From contig JADGJC010000074.1 of assembly GCA_027596075.1 (NCBI GenBank), forward strand, positions 87,284 through 151,283: a DNA stretch of 64,000 nt. Reading direction: 5' to 3'. A program made the translations under genes and the position numbers. This document shows, piece by piece, positions 45,672 through 57,107 of this stretch (its first letter is position 1; each line of letters starts with the position of its first letter). The DNA is from Rhizophlyctis rosea. Taxonomy: Eukaryota > Chytridiomycota > Chytridiomycetes > Rhizophlyctidales > Rhizophlyctidaceae. The notes under the pieces are model-generated. The model was not told the origin of the DNA and made no database searches. It saw only the letters and a program-made list of their open reading frames with translations.

Positions 45672-47030
45672 ATGGACGGCAATGTCACAGACGACCCGCC
45701 AGCACCTCCAGCGGCAAGCGTATCTTTAAAGGGCCAAGTAGTGCACTTACGACCCAAAAGCAAAAAGCTCCTGTTCTTTGACATAAGATTTGCGACCTGC
45801 GACGCAACCTTCTCCACAAACGGATTACCTTTGTCCCACCCCGAAGACACTAGCCGTTCCTGCAAATTTAGTGTCATCTGCAAAAGTTGGGAGGTCGTTT
45901 CGGAAGTCATGTCGCGTGCCCGTTGTGAGATGAATGTTGGAGATATCGTATCATTGGAAGGATGGTTGGAAGATTCCAAGCCGCCATTACTACACTGTCG
46001 AGAGCTGTCGATATTGGAAAAGTGGACAGCTAAGGCTGGGAAGACTGCCTTTGTTCCAGAGGCCCCGACCGATGGACATCGCAACAAGTCAAACGATGGC
46101 ATACTTGTAACCGTAACTACAGACAAAGTTGAGGAAATGGAGGTTCTAGACATCAAAGGCAAAGCTGAAATGGCCTGCAAGTTTTGGACAAATACCGGCA
46201 ACTGCTCAGCGGGAAGTACTTGCCGGCATAAACACTACACTGGGGATGATCTTAAAGAAGTCCGTGCGTATTGGATTGAACAAGTAAGTTGAAACTGTGC
46301 CGATAGATAGTCCGACATTTCACAAAATTCACAAACACTTCCAACCCAGCGCCAAACCAACAGAAGATTACAGCACATCAACCCCACAGACCCCGCACAT
46401 CCCCACGACAAAGCATCCGCCGGCCTCCGAGCCTCCATTTTCATCCAATGGCTCCTCCAAAACTACGGCTCAACCTACCTCTCCTCAGGCACAGGAGTCC
46501 TAGACATCGGCGGCGGCCGCGGCATCATTTCCTTCGAACTCACCTCAAAACTCCACGTCCCCTGCACCCTCATTGACCCCCGACACGACACAGACAGAGA
46601 AGACGGCATCCGCCCAAACAAACTCCAACGCCAATGGATGCGCCAACAAAAGAAAAATGCGGTAAACCCCTCCACCATCCCTCAAGCCTCCCACATCCGC
46701 TCTCTATTCAACACATCCTTCGTCACAAACCACGAAACACTAGTCTCAAACAGCAGCATCTTCATCGGCATGCACGCAGACCAAGCAACAGAGCCCATCA
46801 TCGATCAGGCACTAGCTTGCAGTAAACCGTTCGCGGTCCTACCCTGTTGTGTGTTTCCACGGGAGAATCCGCATCGGCGGTTGAAGGGTGGTGGGGATGT
46901 GGTGTTATATGAGGAGTTTGTGCAGTATTTGGTGGAGAAGGATGGGAGGATTCGGAGGGGGTATTTGCCGTTTGAGGGCAGGAATTTGGTGTTGTATTTG
47001 ACGCGGGAGGATGTTGGGAGGGGGAGCTGA
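45672..47030 (+). CDS. CCCH zinc finger-methyltransferase protein
   Basis: Exons 45672-46283 and 46350-47030, 430 residues. The N-termin part (VSLKGQVVHLRPKSKKLLFF; VGDIVSLEGWLED) resembles an OB-fold nucleic-acid-binding module. A CCCH finger follows: CKFWTNTGNCSAGSTCRHKH, spacing C-x7-C-x5-C-x3-H. The C-terminal half has a class I SAM-binding motif VLDIGGGRGIISFEL and conserved blocks IFIGMHADQATEP, FAVLPCCVFPRENPHRRLK and GYLPFEGRNLVLYL. This architecture is known in uncharacterised fungal and protist proteins; the PCCVFP motif recurs in that family. A target RNA is likely, given the zinc finger, but is not known. The intron falls between the finger and the methyltransferase. Confidence 0.78.
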
Positions 47031-47735
47031 TTGATGGAGGGGTGATTTGGTTTTGGCAGGTAGTGGGTCAATGCCGTCCGTTTAATGGCATTGCATGGAG
47101 TCCTGTACGTGGCTCGCTGCGTTGGTAGGGGTAGGTCAACCGCTTCGATGGTCATTGGGTAGAGGAATTGGGTGATGATACGGATGGGATGTTAGCTTGC
47201 ACGCCATTGCCCGTATAACTGTAAAGGAGAGAACTGGGATATGTACATCAGTAGAACTGCCCGTGGTGGGAAAAAGATGTAAATCCCACGATGTATATAA
47301 GAACATGGTTTAAACATACTTCCTTCCTTTGCGCTCGTTCCTCGAGAGATGGGTAGGTATTCGTCACATGGATGTAAATGCTTCAACAGGCAGGAAGGCC
47401 AAAAAAAGAAAATCATCACGCACAACTTGGGCTTCATATATCCATCAATTTACAAACAAAAGAGAGTTTATTACAAAAGGTTCTTCACACTATCTCAATC
47501 GAAACTAGACGACAGCCCTAAAACCGATCCCAGCATATCGTCTGCTCCCCCAATATTTACAATGCCGAAAATGGCGCGCAATCCTCGGCATACACCTAGC
47601 ATATATCAACGAGTGCGGTGGCGAAAATAACCTCGCAGGCAATTTTATCGCTGTCTCTATCAACTGATCATCAGAGACTGATATAAACTACACCCTCAGA
47701 TACTGGCTAATCTCCAAGTATCAATAAACAAACTA
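47031..47735. other. Convergent spacer
   Basis: Between two convergent genes. Only chance frames seen. Confidence 0.5.
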
Positions 47736-48914
47736 TCAAACGAAATCTTCACGGCTTATTGAGGACAATCGACTTAGGAGTTGTGGGTTGAAGCTTGCTT
47801 GTAGAGGATCGCTCTCAGCCAGATCCGACTCATCGGCTTGTTCCTTCGAGTTGGGAACCGCGGGTGCGTCATCAACTACTGGTGGGCCCGACGCGGCATC
47901 AGATGATGGTTTTGGAGTTGGGTCGGCTGGTGGTTCTGGTTGTGGCTCGGCGGCGGTTTGGGCAGCCGTTTGGTAGTGTCTGTGACATTGCAACAAACAT
48001 CAATAATGTCCTTCGCTACAGTACAGTTGATCAGGAACATCACATACCCAAAACCATCATCGTCATCCACAGGACTTTGCGCCCATGCGTTTTCATGTTG
48101 TTCTTCCGGAGCGTCAGTGTACGCGAAACTGGATGCCGCCACAGCGGCCGAAGTGTTGGATGTGCTGGATGATCGGCTTTTTGGTCTGAAGGTCGTGAAG
48201 GTGTTCATGGCTCGAGCAGCGGGTATACCGGAATTTTGAGAAGAGTAAGAGGCGGCGGAGGAAAGTGAGGCGGTGGTTGGATCGGCGAAAGGTTGTACGC
48301 GTTCAGGTGCAATATCTACGAGGTTACTGTCTCTGGGGGGAGAAGATGTCGTACCGGTTTGTTGTTTCAGCTTCTGCAAAGTGCTTGGATTGAGTATCGT
48401 AAGCAAGTCAACATTTTAGTCACCACGAGTATACCTGAGAGTTTGCAAGAGAAGTAATCCTGTTGATTTGGTCATTGTCCATCAGCTCAGCATCCTCATC
48501 GTTCGCACCAAAGAACGCATCGTCGTCTTCGAAATCTCCTCTTCCCGGACCTTGAAACCCTCTTTGCGGAGGAGGAAACCCTGGAACGGCCTGATACCCT
48601 CCTCTGACCCCACCACTACCCCCTAGCAGGCCCCCAACGCCACTACCGCCTGGACCTCCAGCACCAGCGCGTCCGTTCAGTCGGAACAACGATGCGAAAC
48701 GGTGCCACATGAGGCCCGCTCGCGAAGACGGTCGTCCTCCTATCCCGTGTCCATAACCCAGATGCGGATCGTTCAAAAGAGTGTCGAATTCAAGGTCATC
48801 AATTTCGTCGTAGTCAAAGGTTGGTTGTGTTGGAAGGCCGCGCCCGAAGGAGTTGGCCGCCCAGGGCCAGTTGGGGCAACATAGTTGTTGCGTTTGAGCC
48901 AAACAGCTTCCCAT
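47736..48914 (-). CDS. Acidic/disordered protein with N-terminal MGSC acylation motif
   Basis: Three exons. From Met at 48914 the protein begins MGSCLAQTQQLCCPNWP, matching an N-myristoylation Gly2 with neighbouring Cys for palmitoylation. An in-frame upstream Met at 48977 would bury this motif, so I prefer 48914. The body contains FDYDEIDDLEFDTLLND, a Gly-rich stretch, DEDAELMDNDQINRITSLAN, then (exon 2) a Ser/Thr/Pro-rich region and (exon 3) Pro/Ala/Asp repeats, ending LLSRLSSISREDFV. No enzyme domain. Likely a peripheral membrane scaffold; function unknown. Confidence 0.6.
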
Positions 48915-49599
48915 CGCGGTCGAGTGGCAACTGTGACTACTGTTACGGTTACTGAACTCACAAAAGAATATGTCCACAAGGGCTCAAGACGACACTACAA
49001 GGTACCTTAGGCAAGTGCTATTGTCCCTGAGTAATTTGTTGCTCCCTGTGTACGATATAGAGCAACGGTTGAAATGAGGATGAGATGTGGAAACAAGGAA
49101 GTGACACCTGGCGTGCACCACCAACGGACGATGACGCGGCGCCATCGTGTGAAAGTGGCTTGTGAATTTCATATGCTTTGCCCCCATTTACAGCGACTGT
49201 GCCTTCCTAGCGGAAGTGGACCCGCTGGGTGCTTTCAGCTTTTGGCAAAACACAACTTCCAAACTTTCGAAATTGGTAAATTACAGGCGGCTGGTTATTT
49301 TGCTTGGGAGGTAGCATATCCAGTCGAAGCAGTCATGTTTTTTGGCCTGCTCCATTGGCATCAACATTGAGCACCATCGGATACCACCGCAAAATCTCAT
49401 AAAGACAGCCGCGGACGCATCGATCAACGATGCATATATTGGACAGTGGTAGATATCGGGACACGAACTGACACGGATGACACCGGGTATGTTACAGTTC
49501 AGATTATGCAGACCAGAGTCATGGGATCTTTGGGAACGCCGCTGATTGTCACTGATGGACAGTAGACTTTGATTGGTACGCACTGCAGATGGATCTTCG
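48915..49599. other. Spacer between hypothetical protein and LPMO gene
   Basis: Promoter of the preceding gene and 3' region of the LPMO gene. No additional gene supported. Confidence 0.45.
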
Positions 49600-50657
49600 C
49601 TAGGAGCATTCAGAATATGCCGGAGTAATGACTTTACAACCGCCCGATGCGCAAGCTAGACAGACAAGATCCCAATGAATTTGGGTTAGGGTCATGGGCA
49701 AATATAAGACTTTTCAAAAAGTAAAGATGGATCGAGTGCTCACCGGTTGAACCAGTCCAATTTGAACCACCACATTGACCCCCAAGTGGAACTGTTGCGG
49801 ACCCGCCGGTGCTACTTGTGCTGGATTTCGTAGAGGACCAGGTGGCGACAGGCGGTCCAACTTCAGGATAATTCGTCCCATCGTCTAGATTTGGACCCAA
49901 GTTCCAAACTACGCCTGGTGTTGTTGAATTGTACGCGCCGGGAATGGAAACGAGCGGAGAGGGTGAAGTGGTGGAAGAGGCCGAAACATCAATATCGAAA
50001 CACCGAACGTAGAATTCTAAGGCAAGATGAGGTCAACGCGAATGTTTTGATCTGATGCTGAGATTGATCGGGTTCAGAAAGCTAGCAGTGGGTACTTACG
50101 TGCTCCCCCTGCTGTGGTGGCAGCATGAAGACCTATATGTTCGAAGCGGACGAGCCATTTGCCGGACCCCATGTTTGACGGAAGCTTGAAGCTAATCTTA
50201 TTGCCATTCGCAATCAATCGATCTGAACACCACTGTTTTCCGTCATAAGTGTCCTCCCAAATCTTAGCCCATTGAAATGGCGGAGTGGAGGATCTTGCTG
50301 CATATCTGTCGCAGCAAGGAGGCCGATGAGAATCCGCAACGTGGAATGTTATTTGTAAACAAACACTTACGCGTGGCAGGGTCCGGGGTGCATGCCCGTT
50401 TGTGTATATGTCACTGTAATATTTTGTCCAGGCGCAAAGGAGCATGCGGGTTTAGCGTTTGTCAATGCCGCGGTGTTTGCTCCGCATATTAGCTGGTCGG
50501 TATCAATGTCCTTTCCAGTGATTGGATTTGCTTCGAGGCCAGGTTGGGGTATATCTCGCAGACAAGATGTTTCCCCATTCACATCCGTAATCCAGTAATG
50601 TGCCTGTGCGGAAGAAAGCAGCAGGGAAAGGAGGAAAATGGCCGTGGATTTCAACAT
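49600..50657 (-). CDS. AA9-like lytic polysaccharide monooxygenase with CBM1
   Basis: Five exons. Signal peptide MLKSTAIFLLSLLLSSAQA is cleaved before His20, which becomes the N-terminal copper ligand (HYWITDVNG). The second His lies in TGMHPGPCHAY. Further blocks: FQWAKIWEDTYDGKQWCSD, WLVRFEHIGLHAATTAGGA and EFYVRCFDIDV, where the axial Tyr is present but the usual Gln before F/Y is Glu. A Ser/Thr linker leads to a C-terminal CBM1: PLGGQCGGSNWTGSTG, then the short last exon CASGGCKVITPAYSECS. The enzyme oxidatively cleaves cellulose, and the CBM1 binds it. Copper and disulfide residues appear intact. Introns interrupt near each motif. Confidence 0.82.
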
Positions 50658-51644
50658 GGTGCGACGAGAGAAGAATATATGTTTGACGGGCAGAGAATGG
50701 TGGGGTTTGGAGCAGAGAACGTGTTGCTGCGGGTATTCGATGTCTGTACTTGGTTTTATGATTTATCACCATTATTAGGGTTCATCTCCAGGGAACCTAA
50801 TGGCATGACGTGCATACGCTGTGGCGGACCGTCGCGTGGGGAAGAGCCGAAAGTGTCAATGCTGAACGCGGAATAGGAAAGTCAGAGGAGGATGGTGACA
50901 AGGGAGAAGTAGGGAGAGTGGAGGGGCCGGGCCAATTGCGGGGCTAAGCCACATACTCCACTGTGAAAGCGGTAAACTCGGTAAGGAGGTAAGGCACTGA
51001 CAGTGTTACAGAAATGACGGCCGATCAGAAGTAATGAAAACCTCTAGCGGCATACCTCCAAACAAGAGGAGGGTGGATTAGTCGGAAAAATAAAGTAATT
51101 TCTCTGCTGGTCTTTACCTATTCACGTTTCGGTCGATGACATATGCTCAGAGAATAAGGTACACAATGAATAGGGAAGTTCCGGATATCACTTCTCTGCA
51201 GCTCCAGTCAAATGTTCTCTTCCTAGATCGTACCCACGCCACTTGGAGGGGTAGCTTCTCGGTCTTGGCGATGGCGTAAGACATGGACCAGGCGACTCCT
51301 ACCCCGTAACCCTCCAGTTGGCAATCACGTGGGCAAATGACCAACCTGAAGAGGATGTTCGAGGTAAACATGGCATTGCCATCGCTACATGTGTGCTAGT
51401 TAGTTCAGCACTTGTGTATATTTCTGTGGATGTGGTTATTCCTTTTCCGGAAATCTATGATGCACTCAGAATGTTTTCAGGGCTGCAGTCCCAGATGGAA
51501 GTCAAATAAGACCCTGGCGATAGATTTGTTGAAGCCACACGCGGTCATTTCAAAGTCCCAAACATTCAATCTCCCTTTCCATTCCCATCTTCCTGCGAAC
51601 ATTATTCTTGCAATTCCAGCTTTACTGCAAAAATATCATACAAA
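50658..51644. promoter_or_regulatory. Divergent promoter LPMO / coatomer zeta
   Basis: Nearly 1 kb between divergent starts. A GCGGTAAA word followed by CGGTAAGG occurs near 50970, similar to the word near 15180. No site is assigned. Confidence 0.45.
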
Positions 51645-52371
51645 ATGGTCCGACCGAACACAACGACACTCTATACCACCAAAGCATTCATAATACTCGA
51701 TAGCGAAGGGAAACGGCTACTGGCCAAGTATTACGATGACTCATATCCGACAGTCAAGGAGCAGAAGGCCGTTGAGAAGACTTTGTTTGAAAAGACAAGG
51801 AAGATGAACAGTTGAGTATCGTTTGCAAATTTGACACGCTTGAGATGGCAACGCCAGCAACGCTAAGAAAACTTTGTATCGCAACCACAGGCGACATAAT
51901 AATGATAGACTCCCAAGTCGTTTTGTACAAAAATAGTATTGACACGTTCCTATACCTAATCGGATCCTTGGAAGAGAACGAACTGATTTTGAGCCACTTA
52001 TTGAGTTCGATATACGAAACATTGAACCTTCTGCTGGGGTATGCATGATGTCCGCGGAAAGTGGTTGACTCTTGAAGTTCTCACTAGTTCCGCAGTTCTG
52101 TTGAGAAACGCACAATACTGGAACAATACGACGTAACGATACTGGCAGTCGACGAGGCAATTGATGAGGGGTAATGGATGATGATTTGAGTCTCTGGTTT
52201 CCTTCTCAAACTGAAATATATTACAGCATCATCCTCGACAACGACCCGACTTCAATTGCTTCCCGCGTGACAAAGAAAGGCGAGAGCGATAATATACCCC
52301 TATCAGAGCAATCCCTAGCACAAGCATTCAGAATGGCACAGAAAGAATTCACAAAATCGCTATTGAAGTAG
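51645..52371 (+). CDS. RET3: Coatomer subunit zeta
   Basis: Four exons give about 180 residues: [20 protein letters not shown] and [18 protein letters not shown]; then [39 protein letters not shown]; then [20 protein letters not shown]; then [17 protein letters not shown] and a C-terminal [20 protein letters not shown]. This is the longin-fold small subunit of COPI, which retrieves cargo from Golgi to ER. Splice phases agree. Start chosen at the ATG in CAAAATGGTCCG, with no upstream in-frame alternative. Confidence 0.92.
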
Positions 52372-52719
52372 ATATGTATTTAGTGCGGAAGTAATGATAC
52401 CCCTTCTTTATTCGAATGCCCCTAAAGATTTTGACTGGTGATCATTTGACTCATCATTACAGGCAATGTCTTTTACTGATTGACAGCCACTTCCTGGTGG
52501 ATTGCCCAATATCCCCGTTGCCGCTGGATCCCAATTGCATCATGAGTGACTCGCCCTTCACGTGGCAGAATAGGCCAGTTCAACTAATTGTTATCAGAGC
52601 TCACAGCGATTGCACGGTGATCCCATTCAACGCATTGCCCTGTGAAATGATGGAACAATCATACATAGGCGTTGAATGAGCTCGCACATATCACGCGCTT
52701 TTGGACGCCAGACTATCCC
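52372..52719. other. Convergent spacer
   Basis: Between coatomer zeta and SPC2. Chance frames only. Confidence 0.5.
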
Positions 52720-53497
52720 CTACTCCAGGCCTTCCAACAACCTTCGAGATGTCAGAGCAGAATCGCCTGTGAGAAAATCGTCCCGAAGAGTCAAAACACG
52801 CTGTGAAACTGGATTGCAACTGTTTGGTGGTGCCGGGTTTTCAGTGGCCTCGAACTAACGAAGTGCCGGGAATGATTACGATGGGAGAATCTATATCAAA
52901 ATCCATTGTGTGTGAAGAGGAGTAGGGTGGATTTCTCCATCGGACTGCGATTGTCTTCTCCTTTTTTGAGTTTGACGTCGATGAGACAAGGCATTCATTC
53001 ACCTGCAGCAGGATCCTTCAAAGTATACAAACCATCCCTCCATCGATAGGCTTCCTCCAGAAAGATGACATCGTTTTGGATGAATCGAATGTAGAACCGC
53101 ATAGCAGAGTACAGGAGAAAGAATCTGCATGCATCCCGCATCATTATACCATCAGCGTCGCCTTTAGGATGCATAACCCAAAGGCCCAAATCATCACCAT
53201 ACATACTCGCCAACACAAACAGCCAAGGAAGAATTTGTTTTCCGGGAAGAAGTGGGAGTAGATGGTCCCTAGAGCAGCGAAACAGCAGGCCCCATCGCCG
53301 AAGATGAAACGCACATCTGAATGGGAAGTGATTTCTGGGTGTCCATATGATGTGAAAAACTGTAGGAAGATGAGGCGTCCAGTCTCATGCAACGATGTAA
53401 CTAACCTTCGGGAATTTGAGATATAATATCGGACCTTCCCTACGGCGTCGTCGACGGTTTGTTTCATGCACAACCCGCCTGGTGAGGTTTCTGGCAT
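52720..53497 (-). CDS. SPC2: Signal peptidase complex subunit 2 (SPC25)
   Basis: Exon 1 starts MPETSPGGLCMKQTVDDAVG. Joining past a GTCCGA donor gives FFTSYGHPEITSHSDVRFIF, then a TM hairpin GDGACCFAALGTIYSHFFPE and FFLGCL...FFLLYSAMRFYIRF, followed by QNDVIFLEE. C-terminal exons supply KTIAVRWRNPPYSSSHTMDF and RVLTLRDDFLTGDSALTS. The order (VDDAV; S.HSDVRF; PENK TM pair; KDVIF-like; PPYS..HT.DFDI) matches SPCS2/Spc2, an ER membrane subunit that assists signal peptide cleavage. The splice between VIFLEE and KTIAV (near 53000-52950) could not be fixed in phase. Upstream start is the first Met before the conserved core. Confidence 0.68.
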
Positions 53498-54575
53498 GGC
53501 GGGATGCACATTATGAGTAAGTCCTTGATCCGATTCAAATATGAAGAAAGTGTCGAAGCAGAAAGAAGAGAAGGGGCTAAAAAGCCACATCCACTTGAGC
53601 ACCATAATTTTTGAGGAACGTAGCTATTGCAGCGTTTGCTGTCACGTTGAGGAATTGCTGGTCCTTCTCGGCATGCATGGTGATTCATTTGAGAGCAGTT
53701 GATGGGAAAGCTTCTTTCGGGGTAAAGCAGGGAAAGGGGTTGCGTGGAGAGTGTCATGTGCTGCACCGACGCTTCCACGGATTTATCCATGAATTTGCCC
53801 TAAGCATGTGCTTGTGCACCTGCCTTCAACTTCCTTGCACGTTCCACAAGTCCCAGAATGATCGGTGCAGCACTCTCCAGAGTGCACTTCGCATCCAAAC
53901 TATGATGCGCATACCAGCATTTGACCTTTTTGACGATATCAAGCATTATTCTTGACCGTATATTGCACACAACGGCCAATTCATGATGATGGTTGGCAAA
54001 TATGACAAATCTGGAAACCGAATCCACTGTCGCGCTGCCTCAGAGTTCAAGTGCCTGTCACATGGTAATTCCATCAATGTAACATCCCCGGTCCCGTCCT
54101 CTCTATCTTTTTACATTTCCTGGCATAGACGGCGACCGGTTGAACTCACTGACAGGCTCGTAGGAATCGCCCTTCTCTGTCTTGCCCGAACAGCAGTCTA
54201 AAGAGCAGAGCATGCTCTTTCACCTACCGACTTCAGTGTGAGAGTTGATAAGCGGAGCAGGGGGCGACTGCAGCGCATACACACATACACTTGCTCAACG
54301 AACTGTACTCCGCGTCTGCAAATGAAAGTTATTGTCTTCAACGATTTAAAAAAAGGTCGGCGCGGGCCTGTGTGGCACTGAGTGCCGAACTGCAATCCCT
54401 GAACCCATTGATACGCCAACCAAGAGAACCGCATGGAGGTTCAACGACTGATAACGAAAACAATGCATGCAAAAAGAAACCGCGTCAAAAAGGATATCAT
54501 GAAACATGGCAGCCATATTTCACACAAAAAGGATATGATTCGTCGAACACATCTCGCCCTCGCAATCGACGCCCC
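53498..54575. other. Spacer with unresolved possible minus-strand exons
   Basis: Several minus-strand segments look coding: DAKCTLESAAPIILGLVERA near 53850-53910 and KDQQFLNVTANAAIATFLKN near 53600-53670. I could not join them in one phase-consistent model, so no gene is called. The word AAAAGGATAT occurs twice near 54489 and 54528. Confidence 0.35.
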
Positions 54576-56369
54576 TCAATTCTGCCGCCCGAATTGAATG
54601 ACCATCGGCTTATCATACAATCGGTATCCATGAACCTCTCGCAAGGCCATCGAAGCCATTTCAACACTTGGAAACTTCACGAACGCCTGCCCCTTCAACC
54701 GCCCTTCGGTCATGACGCGGATATCCAGCGGCTGGTTGGGCGGATGGTATCGACCAAACACTCTCCGTAGGTCGATTTCGGTGACTTTTTTGTGGTGAAG
54801 GTTTTTGAGGAATAGTCGCGGGCTGGGGTCTCCGGGAGTGTAGGATTTGGCGGCTGGGAGTTTTAATACCTCTGCTTGTGGCATTAGTTTGGAGGGAAGA
54901 AGCGGGGAATTGGTGAGAAATGAACAAACCATCCGCTGGCATACGGTCTGCTTGTATCTCCTCATACGACATTGCCTCAATGGGTTCGGCCATTGGTTGA
55001 GCCTCGTCCACCACCATGTCTCGTGTCTCATCATCATGAGATTCACCCAATGCACTTGCCAATGCACTTCCAATGCCATCTCCGTAGTCTATCATAGAAT
55101 CCAGCCCCTTCTTCGATGAAGGTTCCTCTTCAGGAGGAGGCGCATCAACTGAAGCTGCTGCCGGACTACCGATCTGGATGACTCTGCTATCCGCTGAACT
55201 TTTCGCGGGAACATGCTGAGCAACCGGTTCGACTCTTTGTTTATCGATCTTCTTCGGTTTGACAACCGAGGTGGTAGTCACCGCTGTGCTGGTCCGCATT
55301 TTGTTGTTCACTTTCCCTCCTTTGTTTGTCTCCTTCGGTTTAGAGGTAGGGTTTGATTTCGGCTTCTTCGCTATAACCACAGGTTCTTCGTCACTAGTTT
55401 CCAGCTCCGACTCGTCCGTTGCAACAAGATCATCCTTCTTCCGCTTCTTCCGAGTCTGGGGAGGTTGAGCAGCTGGAGCGGGTGCGGGGAGCACAGGAAT
55501 CGGCTGTTGCGTCGCAAGCTTGAACAAGTACGTCAGTGTACGCGACAGATCATGAGACTTTCAATCGCACTTACAACAGGAGGAACAGCAGTCACCGCTC
55601 CAAATGGCGGTGGAAGATTCATTTTGTTCATAAGATGTAACACTTGGGTATATAGCGGTGGAACCGCGGCAATGGCATGCATGATATTTGTCATGATTTG
55701 TGGCGTTGGTGGTGGGTATCGGTAGTGTAGATGTGGTGGTGGGGCATACTGTACTCTGACCATGGCGTCAACAACGGACTGAGCTAGGAGCAAAGCAAAC
55801 AGCATACCCTAATTTAGGTGCTATTGGTGCGGGTGGCGGAGCAGGAACCGGTTGAAATTTGGGAAGTAGGGGAGGGATTTTTTCGAGCGGTGTGCTGGGG
55901 AAAGTGCTGACTCCGGGCGGACGGAGACTACTACGGCGAAATACGATCAGTCTTTGCGGTGCCTTTTCATGATAAAGAAAGGCAAAAACACCCAAAAACA
56001 CCTGTCTTCACTTGACCGACTCTTCAACCGTTGCACTTTCAAACGCTTCCCACCGAGGGCAACGCGCTGTATGCGAGAGATGGCTCCCGTCGCGTCTTGC
56101 TCGCTGACGAAGGTCAAGACGACAGCATTGAGCTATTGAAAGATCTTGAGCGAGCGTACTCGAGGAGCTGTATTGGATCAGCACCTCACCAACTTATCAG
56201 CGCGACGAACGCTGCGGGCGCCGAAATGACTGAAGAACTCCTGCTTCTGTTGCGGAGGCAGGACGCCATCGGGCGGTAGGTTCTTGACCAGCACTTCGGT
56301 TACGTCGCCTGGCGTACTGGGCTGGAAGATATGTGCGTTCATGTTACCGAAGGGTATTACGCATTTCAA
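54576..56369 (-). CDS. RNPC3: U11/U12 snRNP 65 kDa protein (RNPC3)
   Basis: Six or more exons. The N-terminal RRM begins EVLVKNLPPDGVLPPQQKQE and FFSHFGARSVRRADK, completed by AVVLTFVSEQDATGAISRI. A mid-region block PPPTPQIMTNIMHAIAAVPP and LYTQVLHLMNKMNLPPPFGA is characteristic of RNPC3. A charged disordered region follows, then the C-terminal extended RRM: PRLFLKNLHHKKVTEIDLRR, VFGRYHPPNQPLDIRVMTEG and GQAFVKFPS, ending YDKPMVIQFGRQN. In animals and plants this protein bridges U11 and U12: the N-terminal RRM binds the U11-59K protein and the C-terminal RRM binds U12 snRNA. Its presence implies a functional minor spliceosome, which most fungi have lost. Confidence 0.83.
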
Positions 56370-57107
56370 AGATGCAGAAGAACAAAAATATTTGGTGTGG
56401 GAACGAGTGGTGGAGCCGTGGGGTTGGCCAGCAGGCCAGCTTCCGCGTCAAAGTTGTGACGCGTTGTGGCTAAATTCGTGTCCATAGCTGGGTTTGTGCG
56501 TCGCGCCTAGGGGCCTTTAGCCCTCGTAACACCAGACCCCGGGTTCGATTCCCCGATGTGATACATGAAAAGCCTGTGTCTGGGGCGCCGAAGGGGTAGC
56601 TTGGGGCCTTGGGGTTCTGGGGCTCAAGCGTCATCTGGGGTGCTCATGTGGCAGGATACAAGAGCTCCTAGCCCGCAAGGGTTTGGCATTCCCCCAAACA
56701 TGTTGTGGGAGCTTGGGGTTCCAGAGTTCAACCAACTGGCTGCTAGCCTACAATAGCACTTTGCTCCAGAAAGCACTCCCACATCTACGTCGTCTTCTTG
56801 GATCATGCTAGTCATATGTTCTCTGGTTAGTATGACGGATCCTTCCATTCGTCGTAGGATCCGTACCCACTATCAAGCCATTAGTGATAAATCCGTAATC
56901 GCTGTCGCTGAATGATCATCCACCGAGTCATATCTTTTACGTACTCATCCATTCTAATAAAGTTCACCTGATGTTCCCTCCCATTGGGATCAACACCACG
57001 CCGGTCTACGGTGAGCTGAGTCGGCAAAAAACAAAAACAATCTATTGTACTACTAGCTATATACATTAAAAATAATCTCCCCTCTCAACATTCCCCTGGT
57101 ATCCCCA
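56370..57107. other. Spacer with tRNA-like B-box element
   Basis: Contains GGTTCGATTCC at 56542-56552, an exact match to the Pol III B-box consensus, preceded by CTCGTAACACCAGA, which resembles a tRNA anticodon loop and 3' stem. A full cloverleaf could not be folded because the 5' half does not pair. The following 200 bases are G-rich. May be a tRNA relic or SINE head. Confidence 0.4.
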
